Positions 6,406-12,365 of a stretch of 12,365 nucleotides of DNA are shown in pieces. Where the stretch lies: assembly GCA_947460085.1 (NCBI GenBank), contig CANHGA010000039.1:1-12365 (forward strand), given 5' to 3'. Source of the DNA: Synechococcaceae cyanobacterium (lineage in GTDB: Bacteria > Cyanobacteriota > Cyanobacteriia > PCC-6307 > Cyanobiaceae). A model generated the notes under the pieces. It was not told where the DNA came from. It did not search any database and saw only the letters and a list, made by a program, of their open reading frames with translations. Numbering within the stretch: the first letter of the stretch is position 1; each line of letters begins with the position of its first letter. The position numbers were made by a program, and so were the translations under genes.

Positions 6406-6708
6406 TTGCACGCCCTTTCGCTGCCGACCTGGTGGATCCATGTGGCCTCAGTGCTGGAGTGGGCGGCGGCGATGCTGGCCGTCCAGCGCTTCGGCCAATT
6501 GCGCCGTGAGCCAGCCTGGCGATGGCTTGCCCTAGCCATGGTGCCTGCCCTGGCCAGTGCCATGGCCGCCTGCACCTGGCATGTGTTCGACAACAGCGCC
6601 GATCTTCAGGGCCTCGTGGTGTTTCAGGCCGGCCTCACTGCCCTGGGCAATGCGGCATTGGCCTTGGCCACCTGGAACCTCTTGCGGCTTCAGCGGAGTC
6701 TTTCGTGA
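6406..6708 (+). CDS. DUF2499-type (Ycf49-like) small membrane protein
   Basis: A 100-residue protein beginning MHALSLPTWWIHVASVLEW, the N-terminus I associate with the cyanobacterial/chloroplast DUF2499 family, also called Ycf49-like in some databases (recalled, not checked). Hydrophobic segments near 13-27, 41-57 and 68-93 suggest three membrane passes. It uses a TTG start at 6406; this is accepted because the family N-terminus is preserved and no in-frame ATG lies upstream. Function is not known to me. It is followed after 24 nt by a DUF3593-type gene and then psaK, which hints at a role in thylakoid membranes, perhaps photosystem I; that is inference from location only. Confidence 0.8.
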   Translation: MHALSLPTWWIHVASVLEWAAAMLAVQRFGQLRREPAWRWLALAMVPALASAMAACTWHVFDNSADLQGLVVFQAGLTALGNAALALATWNLLRLQRSLS

Positions 6709-6732
6709 GCGTTCGACGGTGAGAGGTTTCTT

Positions 6733-7050
6733 GTGAGTGGCCTGTTGGGTTGGTTGGCGGGGGTGGATCCCAGTCCCCTGTTTGTGTTGTCTTTAATTCC
6801 CTATCTGGCTTTTCTCTGGTGGGCTAGGCAGGTGAAAGCATTCCCTCGGCTAGCCCTGCGGGGTTTTGAACTCACCCTGCTGTTTGTGGCCGTCACGATC
6901 GTCGCTGCGGTCGTTGCCCAGCTCCATTTCGGCAAACAACTGGCCGATGTCGATCCCCTCCACGGGGGGGCCGAATCGTTCCTAACCCTTTCCAACCTTT
7001 TGGTGGTGCTCGGCTTTTCTGCCATGGCAGGCAAGCAAGACAACCAATGA
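6733..7050 (+). CDS. DUF3593-type small membrane protein
   Basis: A 105-residue protein starting MSGLLGWLAGVDPSPLFVLS, with likely membrane helices near 14-31, 44-63 and 83-98. The middle segment LHFGKQLADVDPLHGGAESF is typical of the cyanobacterial/plastid DUF3593 family as I recall it. The start is GTG 6733, supported by GAGAGG at 6721-6726, a good Shine-Dalgarno sequence at normal spacing. The gene lies 24 nt after DUF2499 and ends 67 nt before psaK. Its stop codon overlaps a possible ATG as ATGA (7047-7050). Function unknown; the arrangement suggests expression together with DUF2499 and possibly psaK. Confidence 0.8.
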   Translation: MSGLLGWLAGVDPSPLFVLSLIPYLAFLWWARQVKAFPRLALRGFELTLLFVAVTIVAAVVAQLHFGKQLADVDPLHGGAESFLTLSNLLVVLGFSAMAGKQDNQ

Positions 7051-7121
7051 ACAAGTCTTACGGGGAGAAGCCAGATCCCTTAAGGCCCCGGAGAATGGAT
7101 TGTCAGGTTTCTGCTCCATGA
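7047..7121 (+). CDS. Possible 24-codon ORF bridging DUF3593 and psaK
   Basis: The frame reads MNKSYGEKPDPLRPRR followed by MDCQVSAP and a TGA. Its ATG overlaps the DUF3593 stop as ATGA (7047-7050), and its TGA overlaps the psaK ATG as ATGA (7118-7121). If translated, it would couple ribosomes from DUF3593 into psaK; it may instead be only the psaK leader. The peptide has no recognisable domain, is rich in Pro/Arg, and lacks an independent Shine-Dalgarno site at its first ATG. Real coding status is uncertain. Confidence 0.3.
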   Translation: MNKSYGEKPDPLRPRRMDCQVSAP

Positions 7122-7375
7122 TCGCTCCGCTTTTGGCCTTGGCCCCTGCTTCCATTGCCTGGTCACCGAAGGTGGCCCTGGTGATGATTGTCTGCAACGT
7201 GATTGCCATTGCCATCGGCAAGGCCACCATCAAGCATCAAAACGTGGGGCTGAAACTGCCCAGTAGCGCCATGTTCGGCGGCATGAGCCACGGCGCCATG
7301 CTGGGCAGCCTCAGCCTCGGCCACATGATTGGCATGGGCGCAATCTTGGGCCTGGCAACCCGGGGAGTGGTCTGA
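7118..7375 (+). CDS. psaK: Photosystem I reaction centre subunit PsaK
   Basis: An 85-residue thylakoid membrane protein at the edge of the photosystem I core, where it binds chlorophyll and carotenoid and affects antenna contact. Two hydrophobic helices are visible: AWSPKVALVMIVCNVIAIAIG (14-34) and MLGSLSLGHMIGMGAILGLA (61-80), joined by the loop KATIKHQNVGLKLPSSAMFGG. The segments WSPKVALVMIVCN and GHMIGMGAILGL are the family signatures I recognise. The open frame extends back to TTG 7100, but ATG 7118 gives the expected short N-terminus. It is preceded by DUF2499 and DUF3593 genes on the same strand and is convergent with the FAD reductase, with only a 22-nt gap. A strong hairpin with a T-run about 90 nt past the stop probably ends its transcript. 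Confidence 0.93.
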   Translation: MIAPLLALAPASIAWSPKVALVMIVCNVIAIAIGKATIKHQNVGLKLPSSAMFGGMSHGAMLGSLSLGHMIGMGAILGLATRGVV

Positions 7376-7397
7376 GCCCAAGCGATCCACTCCTGGG

Positions 7398-8615
7398 TTA
7401 GGAACGGGCCCACAGATAGGGCAAGGCTTTGAGCCCATAGCTCTCAAAGCGATAGTCAAAGAGAAGGGCAGAGAGATCCTCTGCCCTTTTTGTTTGCAAC
7501 CCATTCAGCAGCCGTTCCAGCCGTTGATCTGCCTTGGCATTGGCCAGGCCCAGCCAGGTGCGTCGGGCCAACCGGCCGCTCAAGGTCCATCGCCAGCCCA
7601 GGGCCTGGCGCAATTGGTTCGGATAGGCCCCGAGGGTCCGATCCGCCTGGCTGGGGAGCTGCAGGGCTTCTTGCAATAGGGGGGCTAAAACCCGGCTACT
7701 GGTGAGGGCATGGCGGATCCCTTCCCCGCCCAGCAGGTTGGCGGTGCTCACCACATCACCGAGGCCGATGAGCCGCCCTTTCTGATGGGGCTCCCGGCGG
7801 CGAACGCTGCTGCGGATGCGGCCGCCGTGACGATCGAGCACCGGGGCGGTCTGGAGATCGGCCGCCTGCAGCACCTTGGCTAATTCGGCCGTCAAGGGAG
7901 GTTGGCAGCGGCTGGGATCGATCAACCGGCAAACGCCCACCTTGAGCTGGTTGTTGGCCATCGGGAAAATCCAGCCATAGCCCTGCTGCACCCAGGAACT
8001 GCCCAGAAAAAAGGTGAGTCGATCACCCCATTTCGAGCCCTGGCTACCAGGGGCCTGCACCAGCCACTCCACCCCCACACCGGTCACCAGGGGATCTTGG
8101 CGGCGCGCATTTTCCCCGAGCAGGGCCCGACTTTCCCCCGAAGCATCCACCACCCAGTCGCTGGTGATGGTGCGCCTCTGGCCGTCGCTGCCCTGCAGGA
8201 TCGTGGCCATCCTTGATCCTCCTAAGGAGCCGACTGCGCTGGTTTCAGGGCCGCACTCCACTGCGCGCCAACCCAATTGCAGCTCAGCTCCCCAGCCCTG
8301 GGCCTGGCTCGCTAACCACTGCCGCAACGCACCAAAATCGAGCACGGCACCGATGGGTTGGCCGGCCATCCAGTGGCGGCCGTGGGTGCCTTGTTCGCTC
8401 CCATGGGCCCCTGGACCCACCAACTGCCAGCCCCGCCAACGGGCAGCCACGACCTGCTCCGGCAAGCCGAAGCGATCAAGGGCCGCTAGGGGCAGAGCTG
8501 CACTGCTGAACGCAGCCTGGGCCAAGTCGCTGAGGCGATCGACCAGCACCACATCAACCCCTGCCTGGGCCAGGAGCCTGGCCAATTCCCCACCGGAAGG
8601 GCCGGCCCCCACCAC
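7398..8615 (-). CDS. FAD-dependent oxidoreductase, geranylgeranyl-reductase-like
   Basis: About 405 residues from GTG 8615. The FAD-binding Rossmann motif GAGPSGGE lies at 3-10, the second FAD segment VVDASGESRALLG at 155-167, and the third GLGDVVSTANLLGGEGIRHA at 284-303. These are typical of the geranylgeranyl reductase / ChlP-like branch, which reduces isoprenoid double bonds, but it looks more distant than ChlP itself, so the substrate is open. The start is a problem: GTG 8615 removes most of the first beta strand. The frame stays open upstream through SHCQVLVVGAGPSGGE with no ATG, GTG or TTG until a stop at 8766-8768. A CTG at 8694-8696 overlaps the dxs stop as CTGA. Downstream of dxs on the same strand, so probably co-transcribed with it. 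Confidence 0.8.
   Translation of the reverse strand: MVGAGPSGGELARLLAQAGVDVVLVDRLSDLAQAAFSSAALPLAALDRFGLPEQVVAARWRGWQLVGPGAHGSEQGTHGRHWMAGQPIGAVLDFGALRQWLASQAQGWGAELQLGWRAVECGPETSAVGSLGGSRMATILQGSDGQRRTITSDWVVDASGESRALLGENARRQDPLVTGVGVEWLVQAPGSQGSKWGDRLTFFLGSSWVQQGYGWIFPMANNQLKVGVCRLIDPSRCQPPLTAELAKVLQAADLQTAPVLDRHGGRIRSSVRRREPHQKGRLIGLGDVVSTANLLGGEGIRHALTSSRVLAPLLQEALQLPSQADRTLGAYPNQLRQALGWRWTLSGRLARRTWLGLANAKADQRLERLLNGLQTKRAEDLSALLFDYRFESYGLKALPYLWARS
7464..7491 (+). terminator. Intrinsic terminator for psaK, inside the convergent gene
   Basis: AAGGGCAGAG (7464-7473) pairs perfectly with CTCTGCCCTT (7479-7488) around a 5-nt loop. The T-run TTTTT (7487-7491) is partly within the stem and is followed by GTTTG. 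This is a classical rho-independent terminator on the plus strand. It sits about 90 nt after the psaK stop and lies wholly within the last part of the minus-strand FAD-reductase coding sequence. A weaker hairpin, GGAGTGG (7364-7370) with CCACTCC (7387-7393), spans the psaK stop, and another, CTTTGAG (7427-7433) with CTCAAAG (7443-7449), lies between. Confidence 0.72.
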
Positions 8616-8643
8616 CAGGACCTGGCAGTGGGATTTGAGGGCC

Positions 8644-8679
8644 TTTGGCGAGGAGTCTCGCGAGGCGTCTGGCGAGGGT
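8644..8679. repeat. Three 12-bp imperfect tandem repeats between dxs and the FAD reductase
   Basis: On the plus strand the units are TTTGGCGAGGAG, TCTCGCGAGGCG and TCTGGCGAGGGT. In the reductase frame (minus strand) they read roughly SPDA-SRDS-SPKA, a four-residue repeat, just upstream of SHCQVLVVGAG. The unit length, a multiple of three, keeps the frame open. It may be a low-complexity N-terminal extension or untranslated spacer. Confidence 0.6.
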
Positions 8680-8692
8680 GAAACCAGGGTTT

Positions 8693-10621
8693 TCAGACCG
8701 CTACGGCCTGGGCCATGCCGGCCAATGGGCTCTGGAATGAACTGCCATAGCGCTCCAGGATCCGTTCAGCCATCTGGGCCGGGGTGAGGCCTAGGGCTTG
8801 CTTGCTTTGGTCGGGTGAGGCGTGGTCAACCAACACATCGGGGATGCCAATGCGGAACACGGGAACCAACACCTGGTGGTCGTTGAGGGTTTCCACAACG
8901 GCAGCCCCGAACCCACCTGGCAAGGCCCCTTCTTCCATGGTGACCACCCGGCCGATGCGCTGGGCCATGGGCAGGATCAAGGCCTCATCCAAGGGGCGCA
9001 GGAAGCGGGCATTGATCACGGCAGCCCGCACACCTTTTTCCTGGAGCAGGCCGGCGGTTGCCATGGCAGGGGCCACCATGGCCCCATAGGCAACGATCAA
9101 CAGATCATCGCCATCGGTTAGCAGCTCACCGCGACCGATGTCCAGGGGTTCAAAACCTTCTTCAGCGATAGGTACTCCTTCGCCTTCACCGCGGGGAATC
9201 CGGATCGCACAGGGTCCGCTGTGGTGGATGGAGGTCACCAGCATCCGCTGGAGCTCGGCCTCATCCTTCGGCGCCATCACCGTGAAGTTGGGGATTGAGC
9301 GGAAATAGCTGATGTCGTATTGGCCCTGGTGGGTGGGGCCATCGGCCCCCACAATTCCGGCCCGATCGAGCACAAACGTGACCGGCAGGTTCTGGATGCC
9401 CACGTCGTGGATGAGTTGGTCGAAGGCCCGCTGCAGAAAGGTGCTGTAGATCGCCACCACGGGTTTGAGACCCTCACAGGCCATGCCGGCGGCCATGGTG
9501 ACGGCGTGCTGTTCGGCGATACCCACATCGAAGTATTGGTCGGGGCAGGCCTTCTCCAGGAGGTCGAGGCCCGTGCCCGTGGCCATGGCGGCCGTTATCC
9601 CCACCACGGTGGGATCTTGCTCGCAGAGTTTGACAAGGGTCTGGCCGAAGACCTTGCTGTAGCTCGGCGGCTTGGGCTTACTCGAGGGGTAGGCCTTGCC
9701 CGTGGCCAAATCAAAGGCGGATTGGGCGTGGTAACCCACCTGGTCGGCCTCGGCATAGGGATAGCCCTTGCCCTTGGTGGTGGCCACATGGACCAGGACC
9801 GGACCTTCGGTGCGATGGGCCTGCTCGAAGGTGCGCACCATCTCGCCGATGTCGTGGCCATCGATGGGGCCGATATACGTAAAGCCCAACTCCTCGAACA
9901 CGGCGCCCACCTTGGGTACGCCCAGGCGTTTCATGCTTTCTTTGAGGTTTTTGAGCTCGGAAGGCAGCTCGCCGTGGAGGAAGGGCAGGTGTTTGATCGC
10001 TTCTTCCGCATTGCCCTGCAGGAATTGAACCGGCGGGCTCAGCCGCATGCGGTTGAGGTAGGTCGACAGGGCCCCCACCGGCGGTGAGATCGACATGTCG
10101 TTGTCGTTGAGCACGACCAACAACTTGGTGTTGGGCAAGTGGCCAGCGTGGTTGATGGCCTCCAGAGCCATGCCCCCGGTGAGGGCCCCATCGCCAATCA
10201 CGGCCACGGACTTAAAGGTTTCACCACGGCGATCCCTGGCCAGGGCCATGCCGAGGGCAGCGGAAATGGAGGTAGAGGCGTGGCCAGCGCCGAAATGGTC
10301 AAAACTGCTTTCGCAACGCTTGAGATAGCCCGCCACACCGCCTTTCTGGCGAAGGCTGTCGAAATCCTTGTAACGGCCAGTCAGCAGTTTGTGGGGGTAG
10401 GCCTGGTGGCCCACATCCCACACAACCTTGTCGTGGTCGAGGTCAAGGGTTTGGTAAAGGGCCAGGGTGAGCTCCACCACCCCCAGGCCAGGTCCCAGGT
10501 GACCGCCGCTGGTGGACACCACCTGCAGGTGGCGCTCGCGCACCTGGCGGGCAATGGCCTCGAGTTCTGCAGTGCTGAGGCCGTGCAGCTGATTCGGATG
10601 GCTCAGCTCGCTGAGATGCAT
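8693..10621 (-). CDS. dxs: 1-deoxy-D-xylulose-5-phosphate synthase
   Basis: A 642-residue, full-length thiamine-diphosphate enzyme. It condenses pyruvate with glyceraldehyde 3-phosphate to form DXP, the entry step of the MEP isoprenoid pathway, in the cytoplasm. Visible marks: STSGGHLGPGLGVVELTLAL (36-55), DVGHQAYPHKLLTGR (69-83), the cofactor motif GDGALTGG to NDN (143-174), the catalytic-type Glu370 in GIAEQHAV (367-374), DRAGIVGADGPTHQG (419-433) and the transketolase C-terminal domain with NARFLRPLDE (537-546). The open frame extends to 10708, but ATG 10621 gives MHLSELSHPNQLHGLS, the normal N-terminus, with AAAAGGGG a few bases upstream. It is divergent from ilvA, with 73 nt between, and is followed by the FAD reductase on the same strand. 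Products feed carotenoid, quinone and chlorophyll-tail synthesis. Confidence 0.97.
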   Translation of the reverse strand: MHLSELSHPNQLHGLSTAELEAIARQVRERHLQVVSTSGGHLGPGLGVVELTLALYQTLDLDHDKVVWDVGHQAYPHKLLTGRYKDFDSLRQKGGVAGYLKRCESSFDHFGAGHASTSISAALGMALARDRRGETFKSVAVIGDGALTGGMALEAINHAGHLPNTKLLVVLNDNDMSISPPVGALSTYLNRMRLSPPVQFLQGNAEEAIKHLPFLHGELPSELKNLKESMKRLGVPKVGAVFEELGFTYIGPIDGHDIGEMVRTFEQAHRTEGPVLVHVATTKGKGYPYAEADQVGYHAQSAFDLATGKAYPSSKPKPPSYSKVFGQTLVKLCEQDPTVVGITAAMATGTGLDLLEKACPDQYFDVGIAEQHAVTMAAGMACEGLKPVVAIYSTFLQRAFDQLIHDVGIQNLPVTFVLDRAGIVGADGPTHQGQYDISYFRSIPNFTVMAPKDEAELQRMLVTSIHHSGPCAIRIPRGEGEGVPIAEEGFEPLDIGRGELLTDGDDLLIVAYGAMVAPAMATAGLLQEKGVRAAVINARFLRPLDEALILPMAQRIGRVVTMEEGALPGGFGAAVVETLNDHQVLVPVFRIGIPDVLVDHASPDQSKQALGLTPAQMAERILERYGSSFQSPLAGMAQAVAV

Positions 10622-10694
10622 GCAGGCCCCTTTTGCTGGGCAACAATCTAGGCCTTGCCAGCTACTCGCCGGTACGGATTGCGACACTGGGGCC
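10622..10694. promoter_or_regulatory. Short divergent promoter region between dxs and ilvA
   Basis: Only 73 bp separate the two start codons, so both promoters must lie here or inside the neighbouring coding ends. On the minus strand TAGATT (10650-10645) is an acceptable -10 box for dxs, with a leader of about 18 nt that includes AAAAGGGG; I see no convincing -35 box. No good -10 for ilvA is evident. No riboswitch-like structure is apparent. Confidence 0.35.
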
Positions 10695-12245
10695 ATGAGC
10701 CAGGCCACCGCCAGTTATCTGCAACGCATCCTGCGAGCCAGGGTGTACGACGTAGCGATCGAATCACCGCTCGACGAGGCCCCCAACCTCTCGAAACGAC
10801 TAGGTAACCGGGTGTTGCTGAAGCGGGAAGACCTGCAACCGGTCTTCAGCTTCAAGCTCCGGGGCGCCTTCAACAAGATGGTGGGCCTCTCCCCAGCGGT
10901 GTTGGCCAAGGGGGTGATCGCCGCCAGCGCCGGCAACCATGCCCAAGGGGTGGCCTTGGCTGCCCAGAAACTTGGCTGCACGGCGGTGATCGTGATGCCG
11001 GTGACAACCCCTGAGATGAAGGTTCAGGCCGTTGCTGCCCGGGGCGCCGAGGTGGTGCTGCATGGCGATACCTATGACGATGCCTGCGCGGAGGCCAAAC
11101 GGCTTGAGCGAGACAGGGAGCTCACCTTCATCCATCCCTTCGACGATCCCGATGTGATCGCCGGTCAGGGAACAATCGCCCTCGAGATCCTGCGCCAATG
11201 CGCTGAGCCCCCAGCGGCGATCTATGTGGCCGTAGGCGGCGGGGGCTTGATTGCCGGCATCGGCGCCTACGTCAAAGCGTTGTGGCCTGAAGTTGAGGTG
11301 ATTGGGGTCGAACCCGTTGATGCCGATGCCATGACCCAATCCCTGGCGGCAGGCCATCGGATCCGCCTGGACCAGGTGGGCCTGTTTGCCGATGGGGTTG
11401 CTGTGCGGGAAGTGGGGGAACTCACCTTTGAACTGGCCCAGCGCTACGTGGATCGCATGGTGACCGTGGACACCGATGAGATTTGCGCCGCCATCAAAGA
11501 CGTGTTCCAGGAGACCCGGTCAATTCTCGAGCCGGCGGGAGCCCTGGCGGTGGCAGGGATGAAGGCGGATGTGATGGCGCGGGGTCTGCAGGGCCAAACC
11601 CTGGTGGCTGTGGCCTGCGGGGCGAATATGAATTTCGACCGGCTGCGCTTCGTGGCCGAGCGGGCGGAGCTTGGCGAAGAGCGCGAAGCCATGCTCGCCG
11701 TGGAAATTCCGGAACAGCCTGGAAGCCTGCGCCGCTTTTGCACCCTGCTTGGCCAGCGCAGCCTCACTGAATTCAGTTACCGCCTGGCCGATTCCCAGCG
11801 GGCCCACATCTTTGTGGGCGTGCAAACCCAGGGTGAAGGGGATACCGCAGACCTCATTGCCAACCTGGAGGCGGCGGGTTTTCCCTGCCTGAACCTCTCG
11901 CAGAACGAACTGGCCAAATTGCATCTGCGCCACATGGTGGGAGGCCGCTTGCCCCGCCCCAACCAGGGGGCCGAGGCCGGAATGGAGGAGCTGCTCTACA
12001 GCTTTGCCTTCCCAGAACGGCCCGGGGCCTTGATGACCTTCGTGACCAGCCTCCATCCCAACTGGAATATCAGCATCTTCCACTACCGAAACCATGGTTC
12101 CGATGTGGGCCGGATCGTGGTGGGGGTGCAGGTGCCGTCTGGGGAACGAACTGCCTGGCTCGATTTCCTTAAGGGTTTGAGCTACGACTGGGTGGATGAG
12201 AGCCAAAACCCCGTCTACCAAATCTTTCTGGGCCCGATCTCCTAG
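10695..12245 (+). CDS. ilvA: Threonine deaminase (biosynthetic threonine ammonia-lyase)
   Basis: A 516-residue PLP enzyme that converts threonine to 2-oxobutyrate and ammonia, the first step toward isoleucine. Lys54 in PVFSFKLRGAFNKM (49-62) is the Schiff-base lysine; SAGNHAQGVALAA (78-90) binds the substrate or cofactor phosphate region, and VGGGGLIAGIG (180-190) is the PLP-phosphate loop. Two ACT-like regulatory domains follow, near 331-415 (MLAVEIPEQPGSLRRF) and 432-516 (ELLYSFAFPERPGALMTF). This matches the length and layout of the E. coli IlvA, which is inhibited by isoleucine and activated by valine. The open frame begins at 10620, but ATG 10695 matches the expected N-terminus and avoids overlap with dxs. 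Confidence 0.96.
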   Translation: MSQATASYLQRILRARVYDVAIESPLDEAPNLSKRLGNRVLLKREDLQPVFSFKLRGAFNKMVGLSPAVLAKGVIAASAGNHAQGVALAAQKLGCTAVIVMPVTTPEMKVQAVAARGAEVVLHGDTYDDACAEAKRLERDRELTFIHPFDDPDVIAGQGTIALEILRQCAEPPAAIYVAVGGGGLIAGIGAYVKALWPEVEVIGVEPVDADAMTQSLAAGHRIRLDQVGLFADGVAVREVGELTFELAQRYVDRMVTVDTDEICAAIKDVFQETRSILEPAGALAVAGMKADVMARGLQGQTLVAVACGANMNFDRLRFVAERAELGEEREAMLAVEIPEQPGSLRRFCTLLGQRSLTEFSYRLADSQRAHIFVGVQTQGEGDTADLIANLEAAGFPCLNLSQNELAKLHLRHMVGGRLPRPNQGAEAGMEELLYSFAFPERPGALMTFVTSLHPNWNISIFHYRNHGSDVGRIVVGVQVPSGERTAWLDFLKGLSYDWVDESQNPVYQIFLGPIS

Positions 12246-12257
12246 GCCTTTGCCGCT

Positions 12258-12365
12258 TCAATTGGGGTACGGTTCGATGATCAGGGGCGGGATGGGCCAA
12301 TGAGCATCGACATCCCCATAGACATCCCCATAGTCATCCCCAGCGAAATCCCTAGCGAAATCCCC
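12258..12365 (-). CDS. C-terminal end of an unidentified gene (cut by right edge)
   Basis: On the minus strand the frame from the edge reads 35 residues to a TGA at 12258-12260. It begins with five four-residue units (GDFA, RDFA, GDDY, GDVY, GDVD) and ends AHWPIPPLIIEPYPN. The tail has a sequence pattern and G/C-ending codons consistent with a real protein, and its stop lies 12 nt from the ilvA stop in a convergent arrangement. The opposite strand is also open through the repeat (ATG 12300, reading MSIDIPIDIPIVIP), so the strand is not certain. I do not recognise the family. Confidence 0.5.
   Translation of the reverse strand, partial: GDFARDFAGDDYGDVYGDVDAHWPIPPLIIEPYPN
12306..12365. repeat. 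Five 12-bp tandem units at the right edge
   Basis: On the minus strand the units are GGGGATTTCGCT, AGGGATTTCGCT, GGGGATGACTAT, GGGGATGTCTAT and GGGGATGTCGAT. They encode an acidic (G/R)-D-x-x tetrapeptide repeat near the C-terminus of the partial minus-strand gene. The array may continue past the window. The two pairs of near-identical neighbours suggest stepwise slippage or unequal exchange. Confidence 0.75.

Noticed and set aside
7071..7085. CCTTAAGG palindrome (7078-7085) upstream of psaK as an operator
   Set aside because: An 8-bp palindrome alone is common by chance and has no spaced partner.
8014..8787. Plus-strand open frame of 257 codons across the FAD reductase and the end of dxs
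   Set aside because: Antisense to both genes; rich in Ser/Pro/Arg with no motif or ribosome site.
9320..10087. Plus-strand open frame of 255 codons inside dxs
   Set aside because: Fully antisense to a strongly conserved enzyme; composition rich in Gly/His/Val typical of mirror frames.
11520..12221. Minus-strand open frame of 233 codons opposite ilvA
   Set aside because: Mirror of the IlvA regulatory domains; no independent evidence.
12300..12365. Plus-strand gene starting at ATG 12300 (MSIDIPIDIP repeats)
   Set aside because: The minus-strand reading ends in a more protein-like tail and has a sensible stop next to ilvA; the plus-strand reading is low complexity only. Not excluded, since the frame leaves the window.
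1..12365. CRISPR array, tRNA/rRNA genes, transposon ends, prophage or defence island
   Set aside because: Reading both strands gave no spaced repeats, cloverleaf sequences, transposase or integrase motifs; gene content is core metabolic and photosynthetic.

Overview
The window is an ordinary, gene-dense chromosomal segment of about 12.4 kb, GC-rich by eye. It very probably comes from a picocyanobacterium of the marine/freshwater Synechococcus-Cyanobium type (alpha-cyanobacteria). The evidence is a cyanobacterial-type photosystem I subunit PsaK, two small membrane proteins of the DUF2499 and DUF3593 type known from cyanobacteria and chloroplasts, a cyanobacterial-style L28 C-terminus, and very short intergenic gaps. 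I found no tRNA, rRNA, CRISPR array, insertion sequence, integrase or phage gene. No gene-free stretch reaches 300 bases; the largest, 6275-6405, is 131 bp.

Layout, left to right. (1) 1-1632, plus strand: the tail of rpmB (ribosomal protein L28), then two exported proteins, a PrxQ-type peroxiredoxin and a purple-acid-phosphatase-like metallophosphoesterase with a Tat signal. (2) 1665-6274, minus strand: a compact run read right to left. It holds a 64-aa small protein, a CsaB-like polysaccharide pyruvyl transferase, a membrane fatty-acid-desaturase-like enzyme, a MetX-like alpha/beta hydrolase and a GlnT-type glutamine synthetase relative. Gaps are 27-57 nt (30 nt or more before csaB, depending on its start), and one junction is a 4-nt ATGA overlap, so the run looks like one operon. 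(3) 6406-7375, plus strand: DUF2499, DUF3593 and psaK, with a possible 24-codon ORF bridging the last two. (4) 7398-10621, minus strand: dxs (first enzyme of the MEP isoprenoid pathway), followed by a FAD-dependent reductase of the geranylgeranyl-reductase type. (5) 10695-12245, plus strand: ilvA, divergent from dxs. (6) 12258 to the right edge, minus strand: the C-terminal end of an unidentified gene containing a 12-bp tandem repeat.

The dxs/FAD-reductase pair and the psaK group suggest a photosynthesis and isoprenoid neighbourhood. DXS makes the C5 precursors of carotenoids and of the phytyl tail of chlorophyll. A reductase of the neighbouring family could act on an isoprenoid chain or a related lipid. 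The 1665-6274 run is the least explained part: the enzymes suggest modification of a small amine or amino-acid compound, or of a lipid, but the product is unknown.

The most useful non-gene observations are: a textbook intrinsic terminator for psaK lying inside the coding end of the convergent FAD-reductase gene; no normal start codon for that reductase that would preserve its first beta strand, with a 12-bp triplicated repeat in the affected stretch; and a mini-ORF joined by ATGA overlaps to both DUF3593 and psaK. I see no evidence of a defence system or a clearly new multi-gene machine.
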